NCBI GenBank assembly: GCA_019314155.1
Contig: JAFCZV010000329.1
Location: 1-6,414, forward strand
From: Deltaproteobacteria bacterium
Lineage (GTDB): Bacteria > Desulfobacterota > Desulfobacteria > Desulfobacterales > UBA11574
DNA: 6,414 bases
Direction of reading: 5' to 3'
Below, one piece after another: positions 1 through 6,253 of this stretch. Below the pieces are notes generated by a model. It saw nothing but the letters and a program-made list of their open reading frames with translations. It ran no database searches and was not told the DNA's origin. Position numbers and translations under genes: made by a program. Every line of letters starts with the position of its first letter. Within the stretch, counting starts at the first letter, position 1.

Positions 1-668
1 TGGAAGTATTCAGTCAAAGGATCAAAGACCGCTTCCTTTATGGTTTTCGGAGTTCCCGCATGAATCTCAGGCTCCGGTGCCAGAAGGGTGGTTGCAACCC
101 CCGGCAGCAGGCAGACCGCCATTATCTGATAGACCATGGAAAACGGTATGTGGTCTGCCATGATCAGGCCGCCGCCGGAAGCCAGGAGCATTCCTACCCG
201 GTATCCGTTGACATACAGCGAAGAGCCCAACCCCAACTCTTCATCCGGAAGATCTTCTCTTCTATACGCATCAACAACAATATCCTGGGAAGCGCTGAAG
301 AAGGTTACCAGAAAAGCGACAAAGACCACCATCCAAGGGCTTTTTCCCGGATCCGTGAAACCCAGACCCGTGATCGAAAGAATCAAGGCCGTTTGAGCGA
401 CAAGGAGCCACCCTCTTCTGCGGCCCAAAAAGGGCAAGGTAAAACGATCCAGAATCGGTGCCCAGAGAAACTTCAACGTATAGGGAAGGCCCACCAGGGC
501 CATCATTCCGATTACCGCCAGATCCACCCCTTCTTCTTTCATCCAAGCCTGCAATACGGTTATGGTCAGAAGAAGCGGCAGTCCACAGGAAAAACCCATA
601 AGAAGGGCGACCAGCATACGGCCGCTGCAAATTACGTTAAGTATGGGTTTAATATTATAATTCCTCAA
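1..668 (-). CDS. ampG: AmpG-family muropeptide permease (MFS), partial at the 3' end
   Basis: Inner-membrane major-facilitator permease of the AmpG family, which imports anhydro-muropeptides from the periplasm for peptidoglycan recycling and beta-lactamase signalling. The minus-strand frame stays open from a stop at about 683 to the left window edge, giving 222 residues, roughly the N-terminal half of the protein. Recognisable AmpG blocks in order are GFSCGLP (residues 25-31, first membrane helix), LQAWM (39-43), KFLWAPILDR (66-75), LGRRRGW (81-87, the basic loop between helices 2 and 3), SASQDIVVDAYRR (125-137) and GYRVGM (155-160), followed by further hydrophobic helices. No ATG gives the family N-terminus: the first ATG (617) would begin inside helix 1. 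TTG at 668 places GFSCGLP at residue 25, close to its position in E. coli AmpG (about 21), so I chose it, although no convincing ribosome-binding site precedes it. It follows pckG on the same strand and overlaps the original pckG stop by 14 nt, so it is probably cotranscribed. Family is certain; start is not. Confidence 0.92.
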   Translation of the reverse strand, partial: MRNYNIKPILNVICSGRMLVALLMGFSCGLPLLLTITVLQAWMKEEGVDLAVIGMMALVGLPYTLKFLWAPILDRFTLPFLGRRRGWLLVAQTALILSITGLGFTDPGKSPWMVVFVAFLVTFFSASQDIVVDAYRREDLPDEELGLGSSLYVNGYRVGMLLASGGGLIMADHIPFSMVYQIMAVCLLPGVATTLLAPEPEIHAGTPKTIKEAVFDPLTEYF

Positions 669-840
669 GTTGAGACGGTGTTACGACCGGGCCGTATGTA
701 TTTCTTAGCGCCGCAAGGCCTTCCCTTTGCGCTTTAAGAATTTCGAACAGTTTTTCGGGAATATCGGGTTCTTTCCCATATGCCTCTAACTGCATGTCTA
801 TTCTGGAAACGATATTGTCTATGTACAGAGAAAACTGCTG
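655..840 (-). other. Out-of-frame C-terminal remnant of pckG
   Basis: Read from 840 in the frame shifted from the main pckG ORF, this stretch encodes 61 residues starting QQFSLYIDNIVSRIDMQLEA, continuing through IPEKLFEILKAQREGL and ending TPSQLEEL with a TAA at 655-657. This matches the helical end of GTP-PEPCKs: in human PCK1 the comparable block begins with Phe-Ser and continues through an acidic helix to a final 'EILALKQRI'-like helix. It has no start codon or ribosome-binding site suited to independent expression, so it is the true end of pckG cut off by a frame break near 841-845. Its stop overlaps the likely ampG start. Confidence 0.8.
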
Positions 841-2545
841 GCAGATTTCCTACGGGGGTTTTGATCACATCGACTTCATTGTGCGCAAGTCTTTCCAGCC
901 AGGCCAGCCAGACTTTTACATCCCTTTTTTCTCCGATCAACTTGCTGGAAGTGCCGCCTCTGGCTTGATCCGTAAGAAAATAATTTAATCCTGCCATTAC
1001 AGGTTTTTTGTCTTGGGCTATTTTATCATTTCCGAAGAATTTAAATTGAGCATCCATATATTCTGCCAGGGATCCGGGGATAAAAGGGGCATTGGCCCAC
1101 GGGGCCCGTTTGACTCCGGTTGCTCCGACTTCAGTGGCCGTTGCCGCAGACACAATGCAGGCACCGATGACGACTCCTTGATCCGAGCTTTGAGCCGCCC
1201 AGACCGGCGGCATGGTGTCACTGTCTCTACCGCTGTATGTCACCACGCGTGTTTCAACGCCGTTGGGATCCTCCGACATGGGTGAATAATTTGCCAGGGC
1301 AGATGAGGTTAAGGTGCATCTTGAATTGGGGTGAGATATAGGTATCTCTTTTCCATCTTCATCGGTTATCCCTTTTTCCCAGGCGCCTTGAAAGTTTTTT
1401 CCGCGAAGGGGAGGGTCTTCTCCATTTCCGGTCCAGTGGGGGACGCCGTTTTCATCGATGAGGAGATTCGACCATATAACTTCTGTTCCGGGTTCCCGCA
1501 GGAGTTTCATAAGATACGGATCCCCTTCCCAGTTTACATCTTCGACAATTCCGAAGATGCCGCATTCGGGGTTGATGGATCGGATGCCGCCGTTTTCATC
1601 GATCCACATCTGTGTAAGGTCGTCACCGACAAAATGATTGCCCGCCATGGCGGTTGTCGTTTTTCCGCATCCGCTGGGTGCAGCACCGGTGCACCAGGTT
1701 ATGCGGCCTCCAGGAGCTTCGATACCGGTAATGAACATATGTTCCGATAGCTCATTGCCTCTGTTCTCATACACGGCTTTGTCTACGGAAAACCGGTGGT
1801 TTCCTTTTTTCAGCAGCAACGTATTTCCGGCGTAGGTACAATTAAAACTGTATGTGGTTTGATGACTTCGATCCATGAATACCCGTGCATTGGGCAGATC
1901 TTCGGGTCTGTTCCGACCTTCGCTGTGGATATTGGTGTAAAAGTGACCCCGTCTGTCCACCTCCTTGTCGAAAACAGAGAAAGCGTTTCTGTAAAGGATT
2001 TCAGCACTGTGCGATACATACGCTGAACTGGTGATCTCCAGTGCCGGGTTCGATGCCGGCGAGCCGATGGGCCCTCGCATATAAAATCCGACGATCATAG
2101 TTTTGCCGCGCATAATACCTGCCATTTTGTCCCGAATATCTATCAGGGCTTTTGTCCGATCCATTTTGTTGGCAAGAGAGCTGATATCTTCCCCTTCATT
2201 GGAGATATAATAGGTGCGATCGATAATCCTTCCCTGTTCATCTTTGAGATCAAAATGGATGGTGTGTCCGTCCATTGGGAGGTTGGCTTCTTCTCCATTT
2301 TTCAACGCCATCTCCCTGATAAACGCTTTGTCCGGCTCAGATCCAGTATTGATAAAAACAGTTTCCGGTTCACACATGGCTATTGAATTTGCTATTTTAA
2401 CAGCAATTTCAGAATGTTTTATTTCCTTTATCCTCGATAGATTTTTTTCGTCTAATCTCTTTTCAAAAAGTCGCATTGCTGCTTCAAAAGTTGTGATGCC
2501 TCCAATATCGACAGCAATATCTATACCTTTCTTTTTTTGGAACAT
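734..2545 (-). CDS. pckG: GTP-dependent phosphoenolpyruvate carboxykinase with a frameshifted C-terminus
   Basis: Cytoplasmic enzyme converting oxaloacetate + GTP to PEP + CO2 + GDP, used in gluconeogenesis or, in reverse, anaplerosis. The 603-residue frame carries the GTP-PEPCK signatures: the YAGNTLLLKK loop (238-247), SEHM with metal-binding His269, the P-loop GAAPSGCGKT (287-296) with the family's reactive Cys293, the metal-binding GDD (307-309), HPNSR (405-409), and the block from residue 503 to KTPVGNLP (562-569). The start is sound: AAGGAG at 2553-2558 lies 7 nt before the ATG. From residue 570 the protein is unlike the family (34 residues rich in Arg) and ends at 734, whereas a good C-terminus continues in another frame at 840-655. 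As written, the enzyme lacks its last helices and may be inactive or misfolded, unless the break is a sequence error. It follows the nitroreductase gene by 76 nt with no evident terminator, so the two may be cotranscribed. Family assignment is very sure; an intact product is doubtful. Confidence 0.93.
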   Translation of the reverse strand: MFQKKKGIDIAVDIGGITTFEAAMRLFEKRLDEKNLSRIKEIKHSEIAVKIANSIAMCEPETVFINTGSEPDKAFIREMALKNGEEANLPMDGHTIHFDLKDEQGRIIDRTYYISNEGEDISSLANKMDRTKALIDIRDKMAGIMRGKTMIVGFYMRGPIGSPASNPALEITSSAYVSHSAEILYRNAFSVFDKEVDRRGHFYTNIHSEGRNRPEDLPNARVFMDRSHQTTYSFNCTYAGNTLLLKKGNHRFSVDKAVYENRGNELSEHMFITGIEAPGGRITWCTGAAPSGCGKTTTAMAGNHFVGDDLTQMWIDENGGIRSINPECGIFGIVEDVNWEGDPYLMKLLREPGTEVIWSNLLIDENGVPHWTGNGEDPPLRGKNFQGAWEKGITDEDGKEIPISHPNSRCTLTSSALANYSPMSEDPNGVETRVVTYSGRDSDTMPPVWAAQSSDQGVVIGACIVSAATATEVGATGVKRAPWANAPFIPGSLAEYMDAQFKFFGNDKIAQDKKPVMAGLNYFLTDQARGGTSSKLIGEKRDVKVWLAWLERLAHNEVDVIKTPVGNLPAVFSVHRQYRFQNRHAVRGIWERTRYSRKTVRNS

Positions 2546-2621
2546 GCAGATTCTCCTTGATATGAATTACCATTCTCGGTTTTTTTAACGCTATGTTTGA
2601 TGGTCTTCATGGGTTTGCCGG

Positions 2622-3200
2622 CTAATATGAACCGATGATAATATCTTTTAATTTTCTTTTGGGCACATGATGAACACCCTTGTTGTCCCGCCAGTAGCGG
2701 ATCGCATTGTCACTGCCAACGGCTTCGATTACTATTTCTTCTTTGGGTTTTCCGATTGCGATGACGAGGGGTATTTTAAACAGGGGGTCAATATTGAGTA
2801 TGTCCCGGAGCTTTTGACGTTTTATCGATGCGATCATACAGCCGGCAAGCCCTTTTTCTCTGGCGCCTAAAAGAATACTCTGGCCGGCGATACCGCAGTC
2901 GTATCCAACATAATCATTGGCTTTTTGGGAATCACTCAGAATAATGATATATCCCGAAGGTCTTTCCCCTTCCCCGGGACCCGGCCAGCCCTCGATATAG
3001 CCTGCCCAGCCCAGACATGGAAAAATCAGAGCATTCTTTTGAGGATTGGCGGAAAGAATATATTTTAATGGTTGTAAGTTTCCTGCCGATGCCGAGAGTC
3101 TCGCAAGGTCGACGAGTTCTGTTAAGGTTTTAAGATCCACGATGTGTTCCTGGAAAAATATGCGGCAACTTCTGTTTTTTCTAATCAAATCTGCGATCAT
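2622..3200 (-). CDS. Nitroreductase-family FMN oxidoreductase (short type)
   Basis: A 192-residue member of the nitroreductase superfamily, cytoplasmic flavoproteins that usually bind FMN as dimers and reduce nitro, quinone or similar acceptors with NAD(P)H. The physiological substrate cannot be told from sequence. Family hallmarks are the N-terminal RSCR (10-13, FMN-phosphate contact region), SASAGNLQP (37-45), the helix GIAGQSILLGAREKGLAG (103-120) and the closing strand VIAIGKPKEE (146-155) before the C-terminal arm. The length suits the short anaerobe-type members. The ATG at 3198-3200 is preceded by GGGGAG at 3210-3215 with a 9-nt spacer, which fixes the start. The stop is TAG at 2622. 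It lies 157 nt downstream of rdgB, across an AT-rich gap containing a possible terminator, and 76 nt upstream of pckG. I see no convincing promoter in either gap. Superfamily is well supported; specific function unknown. Confidence 0.86.
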   Translation of the reverse strand: MIADLIRKNRSCRIFFQEHIVDLKTLTELVDLARLSASAGNLQPLKYILSANPQKNALIFPCLGWAGYIEGWPGPGEGERPSGYIIILSDSQKANDYVGYDCGIAGQSILLGAREKGLAGCMIASIKRQKLRDILNIDPLFKIPLVIAIGKPKEEIVIEAVGSDNAIRYWRDNKGVHHVPKRKLKDIIIGSY

Positions 3201-3238
3201 AAAATTTGACTCCCCATTTTTCTCGATGACTTTGATTG

Positions 3239-3290
3239 AAAAAAATATGACGGACTTGTAAAAAGTTTTTTGTGTTTTTACGAAACCTTC
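3239..3290 (-). terminator. Imperfect hairpin plus T tract downstream of rdgB
   Basis: Arms at 3249-3264 and 3275-3290 are inverted copies matching at 12 of 16 positions around a 10-nt loop. On the minus strand the hairpin is followed by ATA and then seven T's (3245-3239), the layout of an intrinsic terminator for rdgB, whose stop is 68 nt upstream. The stem is AT-rich with four mismatches, so it would be weak. It could equally be a degenerate interspersed repeat. It overlaps no coding sequence. Confidence 0.4.
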
Positions 3291-3357
3291 AAATATAACT
3301 TTTTAAAAATTAAATTTTTTACAAAATTTATCGATTTTGTTTGCACCCATCAAAGGG

Positions 3358-3999
3358 TTAACCGTGTCGTTTCTCCTGCACGGGCATATTTTGACGGATC
3401 CAGATAAGGACCTTGTCAAACTCATCTTTGAGTTCGGCAAGTGCTTTTCCCCGGTGACTTACACGGTTTTTTTCTTGTCTGGTTAATTCAGCGAATGTTT
3501 TTTTATAGGGTGGATAGTAGAAAACGGGATCGTATCCGAATCCACTTGAACCTGCAGGCACTTCAGTGATCAGTCCTTCACAGCGCGCTTCATATGTCAG
3601 AGCAGGGCCTGTTGGAACGGCGATGGATATAACGCATTCAAAAGCTGCCTTGCGGTTGGACACTCCTTCCATTTCGCTGAGCAGCTTTAAATATCTTTGT
3701 TCATCGGTTGCGTTTTCCCCTGCATAGCGCGCGGAATGAATGCCGGGAGCACCTTTCAAGGCTTCCACCGTCAGTCCCGAATCGTCAGCCAATGCCGGCA
3801 ACCCGAGGATTCGGGCTGCGAAACTCGCTTTTTTGTATGCATTTTCATCAAAGGTGTCGCCGTCTTCTTCCAGATGAGGGATTGGGCCAAAGTCATCTAT
3901 ATTTTTAATATCAATCGGAAAATCTTTAAAAAGATCTTTAATTTCTTTTGTTTTACCTTTGTTACGTGTGGCAATAACAAGTATAATTTGATGTTGCAC
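3358..3999 (-). CDS. rdgB: XTP/dITP pyrophosphatase (RdgB/HAM1 family)
   Basis: Cytoplasmic house-cleaning enzyme hydrolysing non-canonical purine triphosphates (XTP, dITP, ITP) to monophosphates and pyrophosphate, keeping deaminated bases out of DNA and RNA. The 213-residue protein is close to the usual length (about 195-210) and complete. Motifs in order: ATRNKGK (10-16, phosphate-binding start of the fold), GDTFDENAYKKA (47-58), ALADDSGL (69-76, catalytic and metal-binding acidic pair D72/D73), GIHSARYAG (86-94), GFGYDPVF (153-160) and SHRGKAL (181-187, base-specificity end). The start is a GTG at 3997-3999 with GAGG at 4005-4008, 5 nt upstream. The first coding strand of the fold begins four residues later, so no better start exists. 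A good sigma70-like promoter lies about 90 nt upstream on the same strand. It is divergent from iorA and first in the minus-strand row. Nothing appears degraded. Confidence 0.97.
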   Translation of the reverse strand: MQHQIILVIATRNKGKTKEIKDLFKDFPIDIKNIDDFGPIPHLEEDGDTFDENAYKKASFAARILGLPALADDSGLTVEALKGAPGIHSARYAGENATDEQRYLKLLSEMEGVSNRKAAFECVISIAVPTGPALTYEARCEGLITEVPAGSSGFGYDPVFYYPPYKKTFAELTRQEKNRVSHRGKALAELKDEFDKVLIWIRQNMPVQEKRHG

Positions 4000-4086
4000 G
4001 CGAACCTCGATTCAGGATAAATTCGATTTTACAATATATTCCATACCCATTTACTTGATTGCTGTATAATATTAAGGAAAATAAAT

Positions 4087-4115
4087 AGTATAATTCATGG
4101 TTAGATATTTGTAAA
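4087..4115 (-). promoter_or_regulatory. Sigma70-like promoter for rdgB
   Basis: On the minus strand, TTTACA (4115-4110) is separated by exactly 17 nt from TATACT (4092-4087). Each hexamer differs from consensus at one position. Transcription would start near 4080, giving an rdgB leader of about 80 nt. This is among the best promoter matches in the window and points the right way; it is inferred from sequence only. Confidence 0.6.
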
Positions 4116-4150
4116 GTTTTTTCAATTGCTTGTTGGCTCGCAGAAAATTC

Positions 4151-4178
4151 TTTACACGGCCGGCTGTGCCGGTATATT
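4151..4178 (+). promoter_or_regulatory. Candidate upstream iorA promoter with palindrome in the spacer
   Basis: TTTACA (4151-4156), a 16-nt spacer and TATATT (4173-4178) form a plausible sigma70 promoter reading towards iorA. The spacer contains the inverted repeat CCGGC-TGT-GCCGG (4160-4172), which ends exactly where the -10 hexamer begins. Such a position would suit a repressor operator, or the palindrome could form a small RNA hairpin if transcribed from further upstream. An outer inverted pair, GCTCGCA (4136-4142) and TGCGAGC (4189-4195), encloses the element. Confidence 0.35.
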
Positions 4179-4219
4179 ATTTGAACCTTGCGAGCGCCGA
4201 TTTTTCCGAATCTGCCGCG

Positions 4220-4247
4220 TTGACAAACACATGAAGTCGTCTAAAAT
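4220..4247 (+). promoter_or_regulatory. Sigma70-like promoter proximal to iorA
   Basis: A perfect TTGACA (4220-4225) is followed after 16 nt by TAAAAT (4242-4247), one mismatch from consensus. Transcription would begin near 4254, leaving a short leader of about 20 nt that includes the TAAGGA ribosome-binding site at 4262-4267, 7 nt before the iorA ATG. It is the best candidate for driving iorAB. Confidence 0.6.
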
Positions 4248-4274
4248 TACAAAGTTAACCATAAGGAAAAAACA

Positions 4275-6131
4275 ATGCACAAACTACTTGCCGTGGATCC
4301 CGGTCAAAAGATGCTCCTTTTAGGCAACGAAGCCATTGCCAGGGGCGCCATCGAGGCCGGAGTCGCTGTTGCAACAACATACCCGGGAACACCCTCTTCG
4401 GAGATTTCACTGAATTTTTTTCAGATGTCCCAAGAAGGCGACCTTTATTTTGAATACAGCACCAACGAAAAGGTGGCGCTTGAAGTGGCGGCCGCTGCTG
4501 CAAATTCCGGAGTTCGCAGCATGTGCGTGATGAAACATGTGGGTATGAATGTGGCTGCCGATGCTCTTATGACACTGGCATATTTGGGTGTTAAAGGAGG
4601 TCTGGTGATTCTTACAGCCGACGATCCTTTTATGTTTTCAAGCCAGAACGAACAGGACAACCGTTATTACAGCAAGCTTGCCGGCCTTCCCATGCTGGAG
4701 CCGTCTTCCGCACAGGAGGCAAAAGATATGGTGGCTTTTGCATTCGATTTGTCCGAAAAACTTCAGCAGCCGGTTATCTACAGAACCACCACCCGGATAA
4801 ATCATTCCACCGAGGTCGTGGTGCTGGGCGATATACAGTCACCCATAACAAAAGGTGATTTTACAAAAGATCCTTTCAATTATGTGCCGGTTCCTGCAGT
4901 TTCCAGAAATCTCCATATCAAACTGCTTGAAAAATTAGAAACGGCTGAAACGATTTCCGAAACGTCTGAGTACAATTTTATCACCGGGGACGGCGCATGG
5001 GGAATTGTCTGCAATGGTGTGAGTTACAAATATGTTTTTGATGCTGTGAAAGATCTGAATATCGCGGACAAAGTTAAAATATTCCGCGTCGGATTTTCAC
5101 ACCCCATGCCCCGGGTTTTGATCATAGACTTTTTAAAAGGGTGTGAAAAGGTGCTGGTCGTTGAGGAAGGCGAGCCTTTTATGGAAGAGACCATCAAGGC
5201 ATTTGCCCAGGAAGAAGGTTTGACGCTTCCCATAAATGGTAAGGGGAATGACCTTTTCTCACGTCTCTACGAATACAACCCGGCACTGGTCAGACAATGT
5301 TTAGCCACATATTTTGACGTGACATACAAACCGGTGGCAGGTGTCAATCTCTCTGATGTTCCCGAAATTCCCCAGCGTCCCCCCAGCCTCTGTGCCGGAT
5401 GTTCCCACAGGGCCACTTTTTATGCGGTTAACAAGGCAGCAGAGGGCATGGAAACCATTTGTCCCACGGACATCGGTTGCTATACCCTCGGATTTATGCC
5501 GCCGCTTTCCGCGGGAGATTTTTTGATATGTATGGGAGCTTCCGTGGGGACATCATGCGGTTTTTCAAAGGTAACAGACAAAAAGGTCATTTCTTTTATC
5601 GGGGATTCCACTTTTTTTCATACCGGAATACCCGGGTTGATTAACGCCGTCTTTAACAACCACAATTTTACGCTGGTTATTCTTGACAATGGCATTACTG
5701 CCATGACCGGGCATCAGCATCATCCAGGGGTCGATATGAAAGCGCTTGACATGGAAGGCTATGCTCATGTGTCCATCGAAGAAATCGTAAGGGCTGTGGG
5801 TGTGCCGCATGTTTCCGTCATCCGGCCATACCGGGTTAAAAAGAGTATTGAATCCATCAAAGAGGCCCTCAATTTTAAAGGTGTTTCGGTGGTTATTTCA
5901 AAGGAGGGCTGCACGCTGTTTGCCAAGGCTCTCAAGAAACCACGTGGAAGGTCTTTTTTTGTCAGTGAAAAATGTAAAAACCACAAAGACTGCATCAATG
6001 AGCTGGCATGCCCGGCTTTTTTCATTGAGGATAACAGGGTTAAAATCGATCCTGCCATGTGTTCGGGCTGTACGGTCTGTGCCCAGATTTGCCCGGAGCA
6101 TGCTATTTTACCCTTAAAGGATGATGCCTGA
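4275..6131 (+). CDS. iorA: Indolepyruvate:ferredoxin oxidoreductase, alpha subunit
   Basis: Catalytic subunit of the thiamine-diphosphate, iron-sulfur enzyme that converts indolepyruvate and other aryl-2-oxoacids + CoA to aryl-acetyl-CoA + CO2 with reduction of ferredoxin; it acts with IorB in the cytoplasm of anaerobes. At 618 residues it is full length. The N-terminal pyrimidine-binding domain (about 10-180) has GNEAIARGA (17-25), TYPGTPSSE (35-43) and the cofactor-activating Glu in NEKVALE (64-70). A linking domain spans about 240-345. The diphosphate-binding domain (about 365-545) has LCAGCSHR (372-379), DIGCYTLG (399-406) and the GDSTFFHTG...N motif (443-462). The C-terminal ferredoxin-like domain has a normal second motif, Cys596, 599, 602 and 606, but an odd first one: Cys567, His570, Cys573, Cys579. 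ATG at 4275 is preceded by TAAGGA at 4262-4267. iorB follows after 122 nt, the usual order. Confidence 0.97.
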   Translation: MHKLLAVDPGQKMLLLGNEAIARGAIEAGVAVATTYPGTPSSEISLNFFQMSQEGDLYFEYSTNEKVALEVAAAAANSGVRSMCVMKHVGMNVAADALMTLAYLGVKGGLVILTADDPFMFSSQNEQDNRYYSKLAGLPMLEPSSAQEAKDMVAFAFDLSEKLQQPVIYRTTTRINHSTEVVVLGDIQSPITKGDFTKDPFNYVPVPAVSRNLHIKLLEKLETAETISETSEYNFITGDGAWGIVCNGVSYKYVFDAVKDLNIADKVKIFRVGFSHPMPRVLIIDFLKGCEKVLVVEEGEPFMEETIKAFAQEEGLTLPINGKGNDLFSRLYEYNPALVRQCLATYFDVTYKPVAGVNLSDVPEIPQRPPSLCAGCSHRATFYAVNKAAEGMETICPTDIGCYTLGFMPPLSAGDFLICMGASVGTSCGFSKVTDKKVISFIGDSTFFHTGIPGLINAVFNNHNFTLVILDNGITAMTGHQHHPGVDMKALDMEGYAHVSIEEIVRAVGVPHVSVIRPYRVKKSIESIKEALNFKGVSVVISKEGCTLFAKALKKPRGRSFFVSEKCKNHKDCINELACPAFFIEDNRVKIDPAMCSGCTVCAQICPEHAILPLKDDA

Positions 6132-6178
6132 ATTTCTCATGAAGATTTTATACTATCTTATAGACAATCAGAATTTTA

Positions 6179-6226
6179 TCCGGTTACCAACGGATTTTTC
6201 CGGTGAGGTAAACGGAACTGTTTTTT
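6179..6226 (+). terminator. Hairpin plus T6 between iorA and iorB (attenuator-like)
   Basis: Paired blocks TCCG (6179-6182) with CGGA (6213-6216), TTACC (6184-6188) with GGTAA (6207-6211), and CGGA (6191-6194) with TCCG (6199-6202) close on a TTTT loop, giving 13 pairs with one mismatch and a small internal loop. Six T's follow at 6221-6226. This resembles a leaky intrinsic terminator or an RNA-processing site inside the operon, placed 48 nt after the iorA stop and 28 nt before the iorB start. Because iorB needs to be expressed, full termination is unlikely. Confidence 0.4.
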
Positions 6227-6253
6227 AAAGATTCCACAACGGACGGTAATAAA

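Noticed and set aside
271..630. Minus-strand 119-residue open frame in the ampG region
   Set aside because: It lies in a different frame from the AmpG coding frame, and its Gly/Arg-rich translation matches nothing. It is a shadow.
60..737. Long plus-strand open frame opposite ampG and the pckG end
   Set aside because: The antisense frame encodes a clear AmpG protein with membrane helices and family motifs. The plus-strand translation is of low complexity, rich in Gln, Lys and Arg, and has no recognisable domain.
1331..1750. Plus-strand 139-residue open frame antisense to pckG
   Set aside because: It lies over the catalytic core of pckG, has no ribosome-binding site suited to its start and no recognisable motif.
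3321..3340. ACAAAAT / ATTTTGT inverted repeat upstream of the nitroreductase gene
   Set aside because: Only 7 nearly all-AT pairs, without a T tract following on the relevant strand. Expected by chance in this AT-rich gap.
4065..4094. Two TATAAT hexamers on the plus strand (4065-4070 and 4089-4094)
   Set aside because: Neither has a reasonable -35 hexamer at 16-18 nt. The region is AT-rich, and the second copy overlaps the better minus-strand rdgB -10.
4126..4323. Small plus-strand frame across the divergent gap into iorA
   Set aside because: It overlaps the iorA start in another frame, has no Shine-Dalgarno sequence or ATG, and covers the promoter elements.
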